A DNA stretch of 64,000 nt, taken from contig JAIUJO010000142.1 of NCBI GenBank assembly GCA_023846275.1, forward strand, positions 224,501 to 288,500, in the 5' to 3' direction. The position numbers and the translations under genes are program-made. Positions 40,018 to 50,956 of the stretch are shown piece after piece. The notes beneath the pieces are model-generated. The model made no database searches and was not told the DNA's origin. It saw nothing but the letters and a program-made list of their open reading frames with translations. Position 1 is the first letter of the stretch. Each line of letters starts with the position of its first letter. This stretch comes from Vanilla planifolia (lineage: Eukaryota > Streptophyta > Magnoliopsida > Asparagales > Orchidaceae).

Positions 40018-43000
40018 TGTTACATCCCATATTTTCCTAGGCTGATTTTTGGCATATTTTTTTTTTTTTTTTTTTGCATATAGACAGCTCAGATCGTCCC
40101 ATACCAACCTGAGTAGCCTACGAAAACATAAGATATAACACATCATTACACACCTACTTCCCTTAACAATGTGGATCCCATCTCCCGGGTACACCGTCAA
40201 ATCAGGTTCATGACTCCTGAATTAACAGATGGACTCGCGCAATGTTACTCCTATTAGACCCAATACTCCTAACCCATATCGATAGGAGAACCGGTCTAAT
40301 AGAAGTCTGAACCCCCAATATTAAGTTCCATAGTCATGTAATGACCTCACCATCAAAAATAAAATACATAACATCCTCAGATAAAATATAGCACTCCACA
40401 CACTATACCATCAAGATAATAAAGTAAAACAGTGAATGGAAACTACATCACAAAAATAAGATCCAAGTCCAACAAGTGTAACATTATCCAACCAGAAACA
40501 TAAGTCAGAATTACCCTCACATATTACATGACATATGAGAATAAAAATCTCATTAAATACATCCAACAACAACAATCAACAAACCAGAATATCTCAGACA
40601 ATCACAAATCAGATATCCTCCACAAGCCTGCTGACCACGATCCCACCTAATCAGGTAGCGTCAAGTCTGCCGAGCCACTGAAATATGTAACACAGGAATG
40701 AGCTACGCCCAGTAGGAAAGACAGCTAGTAAAACTCACATGCAAGAGAAGGATAATAGCAAAAATATAGGAATACAGCATAACAATATATGGTGGATAGG
40801 CACTCTCAGTTCCAGACTCCGACCAATCACAGTCACCCCCAGTCACAACAGAGTAGCTCTCCTCTGTGCTTCCAGGTAGCATGCCAGCGGGACACGGCCA
40901 TCTCTGCGCACGCATGGCGCCTAGCACCCGACACCGCAGCGTCTCTCGTCAATCAATCTTCTGGAGACTATAGACAAACCCGTCACATAGATCTCTAGCC
41001 AACGTGAGACACCCTGGCTAGCCACGGCGAGTCACCCCTGCCGCTGCCACTCTCAGGCACGCAGGCCTACACTCGTGGACCAGAAGAGGTCGACTCAGCC
41101 ACCGTCCCAAGAAGTCCTCTCCCAACAATTTCCATAGAAGCCACGCCCCTACAGTCATTGCCAAGCTTTAACTCCAAGATTCGGCAACATGTGTCCAGAT
41201 ACAACAAGGCGCATACCAGTCCACATGTATACTGTGAAAGTTAAGTCTGAACCGCACAGTTACCTACCACAACTACCCTAAAACATCACATAGGGTCTAT
41301 AGTAGTCCGGTCCAGTATGCCAATCCATAAAATATGCCCACACTGAGTAAACTGACTCAATCCATGCCCTTTGCCATCCAAGCAATACAACTATACCAGT
41401 TACTGACTGTTCTGGTAGCATCTATGTACCATACCTCTGTATGACTGTTTTCAACTGTACTGTCGTCACTAATAACATTTTTCCCTACTTCAGGAAATTT
41501 TTAAATTCCGTAATCAATTTCCGTCTTTATCCATTTTTCGAAATTCGGAATAGTTTCCGAATTTAAATTCCACATATATCCTTTTTCCAAAAATTCGGAT
41601 TAATTTCCGAATTAAATATTCTGCAAATTATTTTTGCGAAAATTCGGATTAAATTTCCGAATTAAATTTTCCCATAATCCTTTTTCCGAAATTCGGATTA
41701 ATTTCCGAATTAAATATTCTGCATTTTCTTTTTCCAAAAATTCGGAATAAATTTCCGAATTTAATTCCTCCCGTTTTTTTTTCTCTTCCGCGCCGCATTA
41801 AATTATTTCCGTAAATTCGGAATTAATTTCCGAATTATAATCCTTTTTCTTCTCTCTCATCCGCGCCCATTAAGTTAATAATTGTTAATTAATTAATTTA
41901 CGATTAATTATTAACTAATTAACTAAATCCTAATCCATCTCCTTCCTCCGCCCGGCGCCCGCGAAACCCTAGCCGACGAATTCTCCGGGAAATTCCGTTT
42001 TCCCCCGTCGATTTCCGGCGACCGAGATCAAGGAGAACATGTTCGTACTATCCTAACATTCCAATGATGTCACTAATTCCTAAGATTAAATCAAAATTTC
42101 CTTCGAAGGAGTTTCATCCGATCCCTAATTGACAATTTAAGAAATTAAACGATTCCAGCAATTGAAAACCACCTTAACATGGTTAAGCACATAATCAACT
42201 CAACATATGCTTGGTAAATTTCCCGAATTCGGCGGGTATAATTTTCCGAAACCCTAAAACCTAACATGCTAAAATTATAATACTGCAATGCATTTCCGAC
42301 TTCAAAATTTCAATCACATGCTCAGATAGACATTAACAACATATTCCATGCTTTAATTTTGCTAAATAACTAATTTAATTTCTGAATTCCTACCTTTCTT
42401 CTCCGGCGACGGTGAAGCTCACACGCGACCCACCGCTGCTCCTCGCCGAACGAAACCGGTACCAATCGATTCTCCTCGGTCCCGCGAACCTCCAGGTACA
42501 AAAAGCCCCTTGAAAGGCTGCCGGAAAATATCGCCGTTCGCCGCGAACGCCTCGTCTCCGGCCACCGCTCGAAAACCCTAACAGCCGAAATTAATCGGGT
42601 TAAATACCCAGCTTAAACCGGTAATAACCCGTTAAGAACCCATTAAGTGCCGGTTGACCTTCTAATAACGCCGCTTAAACCCGATCAGCCGGTTAATCTC
42701 CACCGCTGATCTCGTCCGTCCGATCCGCTTATCCGCGGCTTATCCAACCGCACGCGCAAACGCACTCGGCGAACCGCCCCCGCCTTCGCTGAACCGTTCC
42801 GGTCCGGTTCACGCGCGGTAAAAACCAAATTCTGGTCTAATGGACCGATTTAAATAGATTTTCGAATTTCCAAAAATCCAATTAAACAGGGAAAATTACT
42901 TAAAAATTCCTCGGTGCTCCAAAAATCCCCAGAAAATTTCAGAAATTCCAACAGCCTCCAATTGAGCTCCTGGCTCATCCTACTGTCGATCTGAAATTAT

Positions 43001-43056
43001 CCAAGCCATAATTTAATTATTGAAGATTAAACATATAATTTTTACCGGGTATAACA
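40018..43056 (-). repeat. LTR1 (outer 3' LTR)
   Basis: 3,039 bp with TG...CA termini. It differs from the other three LTRs at ten sites in its left part (40025, the A-run near 40130, 40162, 40254, 40545, 40807, 40897, 40911, 41062, 41289), but matches LTR2 and LTR3 in its right part. It includes a 19-base T-run at 40057-40075 (poly-A on the element strand, near the LTR 3' end) and a hairpin repeat cluster at 41541-41836. CCCTAAA and CCCTAG words occur near 41970 and 42250. The end at 40018 is directly flanked by the GTGCA duplication. Confidence 0.92.
41541..41836. repeat. Six hairpin motifs with ~50-bp spacing inside LTR1
   Basis: Six copies of a short inverted repeat, ATTCGGA / TCCGAAT with a TTAATT-like loop, start near 41543, 41593, 41642, 41691, 41740 and 41815. 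The first five are spaced 49-50 bp apart and separated by TTTTTCC-rich linkers; the last is 75 bp further on. Each could fold as a stem of about 7 bp. The same cluster is in all four LTRs. A regulatory role is possible but not shown. Confidence 0.8.
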
Positions 43057-43069
43057 ATCTCCCCACCTT
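43057..43069 (-). other. Polypurine tract, unit 1
   Basis: AAGGTGGGGAGAT on the minus strand directly precedes the TGTTATACC start of LTR1. It is the expected plus-strand priming site for reverse transcription. Confidence 0.85.
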
Positions 43070-43182
43070 ATCAGGAATTTCGCCCTCGAAATTCAGCAAG
43101 AAGTTCCGGCCACTTTTCCGCAATATCCTGCTCTCAAACCTCTCCGCCAGAAAACACTCCTCAAATTCCTGTACATCTTGAC
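43070..43182 (-). pseudogene. Integrase remnant, unit 1
   Basis: Just after the RNase H/linker frame there is an in-frame TAA (43183-43185). It is followed by text resembling the N-terminal zinc-binding start of a Ty3/gypsy integrase (VKMYRNLRS and FWRRGL), which runs within about 100 bp into the polypurine tract. The catalytic DDE core and any chromodomain, normally more than 1 kb, are absent. In the preceding frame the usual HPG reads YPG, so one zinc-binding His is also lost. All three units are the same here. Confidence 0.75.
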
Positions 43183-44511
43183 TTATCCAGGGTACATAGC
43201 CAAAGTTCCATAATGAGCCTCTCGAAGGATCCTCTTCTTGAACTCCCGATGTGATGGCACACACCAGCGACTCCTGAAAGTCAAAATGTCGTCTCTGAGA
43301 GCAAAGTCTCTTCCCAATCCCTGCGATGCCAACTCAAACTTCTCCTTCAGCTCTTCATCGCAACGCTGAAGATCACGCATCTCAGATAACCAGTCAGCCC
43401 GAATAGTCAACGAACTGAGTCTGTGAGCCAGTCTCTGAACAGACAACTGTTCCTGACATCTCTCAACATCCCAATCCAAGTCTGCTATAGATTCGCAAGC
43501 TATCACAGTATGCACAACTGCGTGTCTGCTCAAGGCATCAGCCACCGGATTAGCCTTCCCCTCGCAGTAGTTTATTGTCAACTCGTAATCTTTTATCAGT
43601 TCCAACCACCTCCTCTGCCTCAAGTTCAGTTCCTTCTGAGTGAACAGATACTTAAGACTCTTGTGGTCGGAGAAGCAATCTACAGGAACTCCGTACAAAT
43701 AATGTCTCCATATCTTCAAGGCAAAAATGACAGCAGCTAACTCCAAATCATGAGTGGGATAATTCTTCTCATGATCCTTCAGTTGCCTCGAAGCATATGC
43801 TATAACTCTACTATCCTGCATCAGTACGGCTCCCAAGCCTATATGTGAAGCATCAGTATACATCTGATACGGCTTCTCCTGTGTAGGTAACATCAATACT
43901 GGAGCGGTGCTAAGCCTCTGCTTCAGCTTTAGGAAACTGTTCTCACAACTCTCTGACCACTCAAAAGATTTTCCCTTCCGGGTCAACTGTGTTAGTGGAG
44001 CGGCCAGTCTAGAAAAGTGAGGAACAAATTTCCTATAGTATCCAACCAAACCAAGGAAACTCCGGATCTCAGTGACAGAAGATGGCCGTTTCCAATCAAT
44101 AATAGCTCGTATCTTGTTAGGATCAACAGCTACGCCTTCTGCACTGACAATGTGTCCCAAGAAGGCTACAGAGTCCAACCAAAAGGAACACTTGGAGAAT
44201 TTTGCATACAGCTCATTCTCCCGCAACACTGAAAGCACAGTCCTCAACTGATCTGCATGAGTTTCCCTATCTCTGGAATAAATCAATATATCATCTATAA
44301 AGATGATCACAAACCGATCCAGAAAGGCATGAAACACTCAATGTATCAGGTTCATAAATACTGCTGGAGCATTAGTCAATCCAAAAGGTAACACTGTGAA
44401 CTCGTAATGCCCATATCTAGTACGGAATGTTGTTTTGGGTACATCAGAATCTCTAATCCAGATCTGGTGATAACCCGAGCGTAAATCAATCTTGGAGAAC
44501 ACAGTTGCTCC
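43183..44511 (-). pseudogene. RT palm and RNase H region, unit 1 (one internal stop)
   Basis: The frame continues from the gag-pol stop at 44512. Codons 44511-44341 encode the RT stretch with [11 protein letters not shown] and [11 protein letters not shown]; a TGA at 44338-44340 interrupts it. The next 384 codons are open. They hold the RT catalytic IDD motif near residues 14-16 (FIDDILIYS), the RT thumb (GLVGYYRKF, about 97-104), and RNase H with TDAS at 161-164, the DLEL acidic residues near 197-200, SDHKSLKY at 223-230 and the final Asp in NPVADALS. It ends in [14 protein letters not shown] before TAA. In unit 1 residue 82 is Trp; in the other units it is a stop. Confidence 0.9.
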
Positions 44512-46077
44512 CTAAAGCTGATCCAACAAATCATCGATGCGTGGTAAAGGGTATCGGTTACGAATAGTAACCTTATTCAATTCCCTATAATCCACACACA
44601 GCCTCATACTACCATCTTTCTTCTTGACGAATAAGACAGGGGCACCCCAGGGTGAACAACTGGGGCGTATGAGTCCCTTGTCTAATAAGTCCTGTAACTG
44701 AGTCTTCAACTCTGCTAGCTCGGCTGGAGCCATCCTGTAAGGAGCTCTAGCAATAGGAGCTACTCCTGCCTTCAAATCAATCGTAAACTCCACTTCCCTA
44801 GCTGGTGGAAGTCCAAGCAATTCCTTTGGAAAAACCATAGGGAAGTCTCTCACCACTGGAATATCTAACATAGGGGTAGTGGTGGCTTGGCTATCGGTCA
44901 CATAGGCCAACCAACCAGTACAACCCTTACTTACTAACCTCTCCGCCTGAAGAATTGAGATCAGGGGAATCTGCCTGTTCAGACCAAAGTATATCACATT
45001 CCCCGAACCAGGCACTCTGATCCTGACCTTCTTCTCCCAACAATCCAACACCACTGCATGGTAGCACAACCAATCCATTCCCAAAATGATGTCGAACTCT
45101 GCTAGTGGCACACATATCAACTCTGTCACGAACTCGTGTCCACTAATCAGAATAGATCCTTCAATCTTCTGAACAGTGGAAATCTCTTTCCCATCAAGAA
45201 GCCTAACTAATAAGGGTTCCTTCAAGTAACCCTTGGATCCTGATATATGATTCCAGATTCTCTCAGCAACAAAAGAATGAGATGCACCAGTATCAAACAA
45301 AGTCATGCACTGCACGTTGCCAAAATAAAGCATACCTGTGATCACCTCTGGTGACTCTGAAGCCTGCTGCTGAGTTAAAGCAAATACTCTGGGTTGTCCC
45401 CCAGATGAACCAACCGGTCCTGTAATCCTCTGTTTCTTCCTTTCCGGGCAGTCGTTCCTTATGTGTCCTGGCTGCTGACAGTGGTAGCAAATAATACCCC
45501 CAGTCCGAGTACCTGTCTGTTGCACTGGCCTCTCGGAAATAGGCCGTGGTTGCAACACGCCCTCCTGAGTACCACGGTGGCCTCCTTGTCTTTTGCCCTT
45601 TTTGTTCTGTTGGGCATTTCTGAATCCCTTCCTCTTGTTGTGAGTCTCTCTCTGGGCCTCCATCCGGGTGTCAATAAGCTCGACGGATCTCGCAGCCTCC
45701 ACCAAGTCACGAAACCTGGCAAACCGACTCACAACTAACTGGCGCTGCAGCATAGGACGAAGTCCTTCCAGGAACATCTCACATCTGCGCTCCTCAGAAG
45801 GCACCAGCTCTGCGGCGTACCTCGCCAGATAAGTAAACCTCGATAAGTAATCGTTCACTGACATCTGGCCCTGCCTGAGTTGTATAAGTTCCCTCCTGAA
45901 CTGAGACATGGCAGAAGCCAAAATGTAGCACTCCCTGAATGCCTCAACAAAGTCTTCCCATGCTATCTCGCTGTTCTGGGCCTCCCAAACACAGCGCGCC
46001 GCTGGCCTCTCCACCAGGTAGCAGCCTCTCCCTCCAATACTAGAGCAGCAAGTACTACCCTCCTGCCGAGTGGACAT
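44512..46077 (-). pseudogene. Gag C-terminal part, protease and RT start, unit 1
   Basis: A 521-codon open frame. Homologous reading begins around residue 31 ([20 protein letters not shown]), because the N-terminal Gag part is in another frame. Residues 41-135 are Gag capsid-like ([15 protein letters not shown]). A CCHC zinc knuckle [14 protein letters not shown] is at 197-210 (45448-45489) after a basic segment. The aspartic protease motif DTGA is at 262-265 (45283-45294) with ILGMDWL further on. The RT N-terminus starts near 460 ([28 protein letters not shown]). It ends at a TAG (44512-44514) inside RT. Compared with units 2 and 3 it has Leu rather than Ser at residue 53. Confidence 0.9.
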
Positions 46078-46346
46078 CCCAAGGCATCAAACAGCTCAAG
46101 CATATGAGCCATCCAGTCATCAGCCACCGCTGGGTCAGCCGACCCACTGAAGCTCCGCGGACGTAACCGCATAAAGGCATCGATCCAACGATCCACGGCT
46201 GGCTCAACTGGCAATGCTGGGATCGTCTCCGGGGTAGGAGTAGCAGATACAGATCTGCCTCTAGCTGTTCCACGAAAGGGAAGTCTCCTGGTACCAGCCA
46301 TACTATCAAAAGCAACTAATCTGGCATTAGAGTCGTCATTTGGCAT
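45963..46346 (-). pseudogene. Gag N-terminal part, unit 1
   Basis: 127 codons beginning MPNDDSNARL, with a second possible start MAGTRRLPFRG at 46301. The segment RLRPRSFSGSADPAVADDW followed by FDALGC and [10 protein letters not shown] is typical of the N-terminal capsid domain of plant Ty3/gypsy Gag. After WWRGQ the frame runs off ([16 protein letters not shown]), while the homologous continuation is in the neighbouring frame. A one-base shift lies between about 45960 and 46005. The same shift is in all three units. Confidence 0.88.
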
Positions 46347-46444
46347 TTGGCATACGGACTACTATAGTAAATAAAAGAATCCACAGTTCTCCCCACCTTG
46401 GGTTGAACTTCTATACATGTCTAGCCCCACTATCCTAACCTAGG

Positions 46445-46456
46445 GCTCTGATACCA
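46445..46456 (-). other. Primer binding site (tRNA-iMet), unit 1
   Basis: TGGTATCAGAGC on the minus strand, four bases after the LTR2 end, is complementary to the 3' end of plant initiator tRNA-Met. The ~100 bases from here to the Gag start form the 5' untranslated leader. Confidence 0.92.
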
Positions 46457-46460
46457 CTCT

Positions 46461-49400
46461 TGTTACACCCCATATTTTCCTAGGCTGATTTTTGGCATAT
46501 TTTTTTTTTTTTTTTTTTTGCATATAGACAGCTCAGATCGTCCCATACCAACCTGAGTAGCCTACGAAAAACATAAGATATAACACATCATTACACACCT
46601 ACTTCCTTTAACAATGTGGATCCCATCTCCCGGGTACACCGTCAAATCAGGTTCATGACTCCTGAATTAACAGATGGACTCGCGCAATGTTACTCCTACT
46701 AGACCCAATACTCCTAACCCATATCGATAGGAGAACCGGTCTAATAGAAGTCTGAACCCCCAATATTAAGTTCCATAGTCATGTAATGACCTCACCATCA
46801 AAAATAAAATACATAACATCCTCAGATAAAATATAGCACTCCACACACTATACCATCAAGATAATAAAGTAAAACAGTGAATGGAAACTACATCACAAAA
46901 ATAAGATCCAAGTCCAACAAGTGTAACATTATCCAACCAGAAACATAAGTCAGAATTACCCTCACATATTACATGACATATGAGAATAACAATCTCATTA
47001 AATACATCCAACAACAACAATCAACAAACCAGAATATCTCAGACAATCACAAATCAGATATCCTCCACAAGCCTGCTGACCACGATCCCACCTAATCAGG
47101 TAGCGTCAAGTCTGCCGAGCCACTGAAATATGTAACACAGGAATGAGCTACGCCCAGTAGGAAAGACAGCTAGTAAAACTCACATGCAAGAGAAGGATAA
47201 TAGCAAAAATATAGGAATACAGCATAACAATATATGGTGGATAGGCACTCTAAGTTCCAGACTCCGACCAATCACAGTCACCCCCAGTCACAACAGAGTA
47301 GCTCTCCTCTGTGCTTCCAGGTAGCATGCCAGCGGGACACGCCCATCTCTGCGCATGCATGGCGCCTAGCACCCGACACCGCAGCGTCTCTCGTCAATCA
47401 ATCTTCTGGAGACTATAGACAAACCCGTCACATAGATCTCTAGCCAACGTGAGACACCCTGGCTAGCCACGGCGAGTCACCCCTGCCGCTGCCACTCTCA
47501 GGCACGTAGGCCTACACTCGTGGACCAGAAGAGGTCGACTCAGCCACCGTCCCAAGAAGTCCTCTCCCAACAATTTCCATAGAAGCCACGCCCCTACAGT
47601 CATTGCCAAGCTTTAACTCCAAGATTCGGCAACATGTGTCCAGATACAACAAGGCGCATACCAGTCCACATGTATACTGTGAAAGTTAAGTCTGAACCGC
47701 ACAGTTACCTACCACAACTACCCTAAAACATCATATAGGGTCTATAGTAGTCCGGTCCAGTATGCCAATCCATAAAATATGCCCACACTGAGTAAACTGA
47801 CTCAATCCATGCCCTTTGCCATCCAAGCAATACAACTATACCAGTTACTGACTGTTCTGGTAGCATCTATGTACCATACCTCTGTATGACTGTTTTCAAC
47901 TGTACTGTCGTCACTAATAACATTTTTCCCTACTTCAGGAAATTTTTAAATTCCGTAATCAATTTCCGTCTTTATCCATTTTTCGAAATTCGGAATAGTT
48001 TCCGAATTTAAATTCCACATATATCCTTTTTCCAAAAATTCGGATTAATTTCCGAATTAAATATTCTGCAAATTATTTTTGCGAAAATTCGGATTAAATT
48101 TCCGAATTAAATTTTCCCATAATCCTTTTTCCGAAATTCGGATTAATTTCCGAATTAAATATTCTGCATTTTCTTTTTCCAAAAATTCGGAATAAATTTC
48201 CGAATTTAATTCCTCCCGTTTTTTTTTCTCTTCCGCGCCGCATTAAATTATTTCCGTAAATTCGGAATTAATTTCCGAATTATAATCCTTTTTCTTCTCT
48301 CTCATCCGCGCCCATTAAGTTAATAATTGTTAATTAATTAATTTACGATTAATTATTAACTAATTAACTAAATCCTAATCCATCTCCTTCCTCCGCCCGG
48401 CGCCCACGAAACCCTAGCCGACGAATTCTCCGGGAAATTCCGTTTTCCCCCGTCGATTTCCGGCGACCGAGATCAAGGAGAACATGTTCGTACTATCCTA
48501 ACATTCCAATGATGTCACTAATTCCTAAGATTAAATCAAAATTTCCTTCGAAGGAGTTTCATCCGATCCCTAATTGACAATTTAAGAAATTAAACGATTC
48601 CAGCAATTGAAAACCACCTTAACATGGTTAAGCACATAATCAACTCAACATATGCTTGGTAAATTTCCCGAATTCGGCGGGTATAATTTTCCGAAACCCT
48701 AAAACCTAACATGCTAAAATTATAATACTGCAATGCATTTCCGACTTCAAAATTTCAATCACATGCTCAGATAGACATTAACAACATATTCCATGCTTTA
48801 ATTTTGCTAAATAACTAATTTAATTTCTGAATTCCTACCTTTCTTCTCCGGCGACGGTGAAGCTCACACGCGACCCACCGCTGCTCCTCGCCGAACGAAA
48901 CCGGTACCAATCGATTCTCCTCGGTCCCGCGAACCTCCAGGTACAAAAAGCCCCTTGAAAGGCTGCCGGAAAATATCGCCGTTCGCCGCGAACGCCTCGT
49001 CTCCGGCCACCGCTCGAAAACCCTAACAGCCGAAATTAATCGGGTTAAATACCCAGCTTAAACCGGTAATAACCCGTTAAGAACCCATTAAGTGCCGGTT
49101 GACCTTCTAATAACGCCGCTTAAACCCGATCAGCCGGTTAATCTCCACCGCTGATCTCGTCCGTCCGATCCGCTTATCCGCGGCTTATCCAACCGCACGC
49201 GCAAACGCACTCGGCGAACCGCCCCCGCCTTCGCTGAACCGTTCCGGTCCGGTTCACGCGCGGTAAAAACCAAATTCTGGTCTAATGGACCGATTTAAAT
49301 AGATTTTCGAATTTCCAAAAATCCAATTAAACAGGGAAAATTACTTAAAAATTCCTCGGTGCTCCAAAAATCCCCAGAAAATTTCAGAAATTCCAACAGC

Positions 49401-49501
49401 CTCCAATTGAGCTCCTGGCTCATCCTACTGTCGATCTGAAATTATCCAAGCCATAATTTAATTATTGAAGATTAAACATATAATTTTTACCGGGTATAAC
49501 A
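46461..49501 (-). repeat. LTR2 (inner hybrid LTR)
   Basis: 3,041 bp. In its left part it carries the LTR4-type base at every site that distinguishes LTR1. In its right part it carries the LTR1-type base at every site that distinguishes LTR4. It has a private change giving GCCCACGAAACC near 48405, and a T-run of 20. It serves both as the 3' LTR of unit 2 and the 5' LTR of unit 1. Confidence 0.92.
47986..48281. repeat. Hairpin motif cluster in LTR2
   Basis: Same six ATTCGGA/TCCGAAT inverted repeats and ~50-bp spacing as in LTR1, with no visible change. Confidence 0.8.
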
Positions 49502-49514
49502 ATCTCCCCACCTT
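49502..49514 (-). other. Polypurine tract, unit 2
   Basis: AAGGTGGGGAGAT immediately upstream (minus sense) of LTR2. Confidence 0.85.
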
Positions 49515-49627
49515 ATCAGGAATTTCGCCCTCGAAATTCAGCAAGAAGTTCCGGCCACTTTTCCGCAATATCCTGCTCTCAAACCTCTCCGCCAGAAAAC
49601 ACTCCTCAAATTCCTGTACATCTTGAC
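49515..49627 (-). pseudogene. Integrase remnant, unit 2
   Basis: Same short zinc-domain-like stub as unit 1, preceded by the same in-frame TAA and joined directly to the polypurine tract. No DDE core is present. Confidence 0.72.
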
Positions 49628-50956
49628 TTATCCAGGGTACATAGCCAAAGTTCCATAATGAGCCTCTCGAAGGATCCTCTTCTTGAACTCCCGATGTGAT
49701 GGCACACACCAGCGACTCCTGAAAGTCAAAATGTCGTCTCTGAGAGCAAAGTCTCTTCCCAATCCCTGCGATGCCAACTCAAACTTCTCCTTCAGCTCTT
49801 CATCGCAACGCTGAAGATCACGCATCTCAGATAACCAGTCAGCCCGAATAGTCAACGAACTGAGTCTGTGAGCCAGTCTCTGAACAGACAACTGTTCCTG
49901 ACATCTCTCAACATCCCAATCCAAGTCTGCTATAGATTCGTAAGCTATCACAGTATGCACAACTGCGTGTCTGCTCAAGGCATCAGCCACCGGATTAGCC
50001 TTCCCCTCGCAGTAGTTTATTGTCAACTCGTAATCTTTTATCAGTTCCAACCACCTCCTCTGCCTCAAGTTCAGTTCCTTCTGAGTGAACAGATACTTAA
50101 GACTCTTGTGGTCGGAGAAGCAATCTACAGGAACTCCGTACAAATAATGTCTCCATATCTTCAAGGCAAAAATGACAGCAGCTAACTCCAAATCATGAGT
50201 GGGATAATTCTTCTCATGATCCTTCAGTTGCCTCGAAGCATATGCTATAACTCTACTATCCTGCATCAGTACGGCTCCCAAGCCTATATGTGAAGCATCA
50301 GTATACATCTGATACGGCTTCTCCTGTGTAGGTAACATCAATACTGGAGCGGTGCTAAGCCTCTGCTTCAGCTTTAGGAAACTGTTCTCACAACTCTCTG
50401 ACCACTCAAAAGATTTTCCCTTCCGGGTCAACTGTGTTAGTGGAGCGGCCAGTCTAGAAAAGTGAGGAACAAATTTCCTATAGTATCCAACCAAACCAAG
50501 GAAACTCCGGATCTCAGTGACAGAAGATGGCCGTTTCTAATCAATAATAGCTCGTATCTTGTTAGGATCAACAGCTACGCCTTCTGCACTGACAATGTGT
50601 CCCAAGAAGGCTACAGAGTCCAACCAAAAGGAACACTTGGAGAATTTTGCATACAGCTCATTCTCCCGCAACACTGAAAGCACAGTCCTCAACTGATCTG
50701 CATGAGTTTCCCTATCTCTGGAATAAATCAATATATCATCTATAAAGATGATCACAAACCGATCCAGAAAGGCATGAAACACTCAATGTATCAGGTTCAT
50801 AAATACTGCTGGAGCATTAGTCAATCCAAAAGGTAACACTGTGAACTCGTAATGCCCATATCTAGTACGGAATGTTGTTTTGGGTACATCAGAATCTCTA
50901 ATCCAGATCTGGTGATAACCCGAGCGTAAATCAATCTTGGAGAACACAGTTGCTCC
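49628..50956 (-). pseudogene. RT palm and RNase H region, unit 2 (two internal stops)
   Basis: Homologous to the unit 1 segment, with the same TGA (50783-50785) splitting RT. It has an additional TAG at 50537-50539 where unit 1 has Trp, in RT shortly after [11 protein letters not shown]. RNase H motifs ([20 protein letters not shown]) are intact in the downstream open stretch to 49628. It also has VIAYESI where unit 1 has VIACESI. Both differences are shared with unit 3. Confidence 0.9.

Noticed and set aside
40057..40075. T-run as an SSR locus or an RNA polymerase III terminator
   Set aside because: It is a fixed feature of all LTRs with slightly variable length (19, 20, 21, 20) and corresponds to poly-A on the element strand. 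No Pol III gene lies upstream.
40789..40998. 69-codon plus-strand frame present in every LTR
   Set aside because: It repeats because the LTR repeats. It is antisense to the element and has no recognisable domain.
42240..42260. CCCTAAA words in the LTR as interstitial telomere repeat
   Set aside because: They are single copies without tandem arrangement and recur only because the LTR does.
44338..44514. TAG and TGA in RT as programmed readthrough or recoding sites
   Set aside because: Both stops fall inside conserved RT motifs, not at a Gag-Pol border. Both look like simple C-to-T changes, and they coexist with a frameshift and integrase loss.
45463..45738. 91-codon plus-strand frame opposite Gag, also in units 2 and 3
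   Set aside because: Shadow of the Gag zinc-knuckle region on the other strand.
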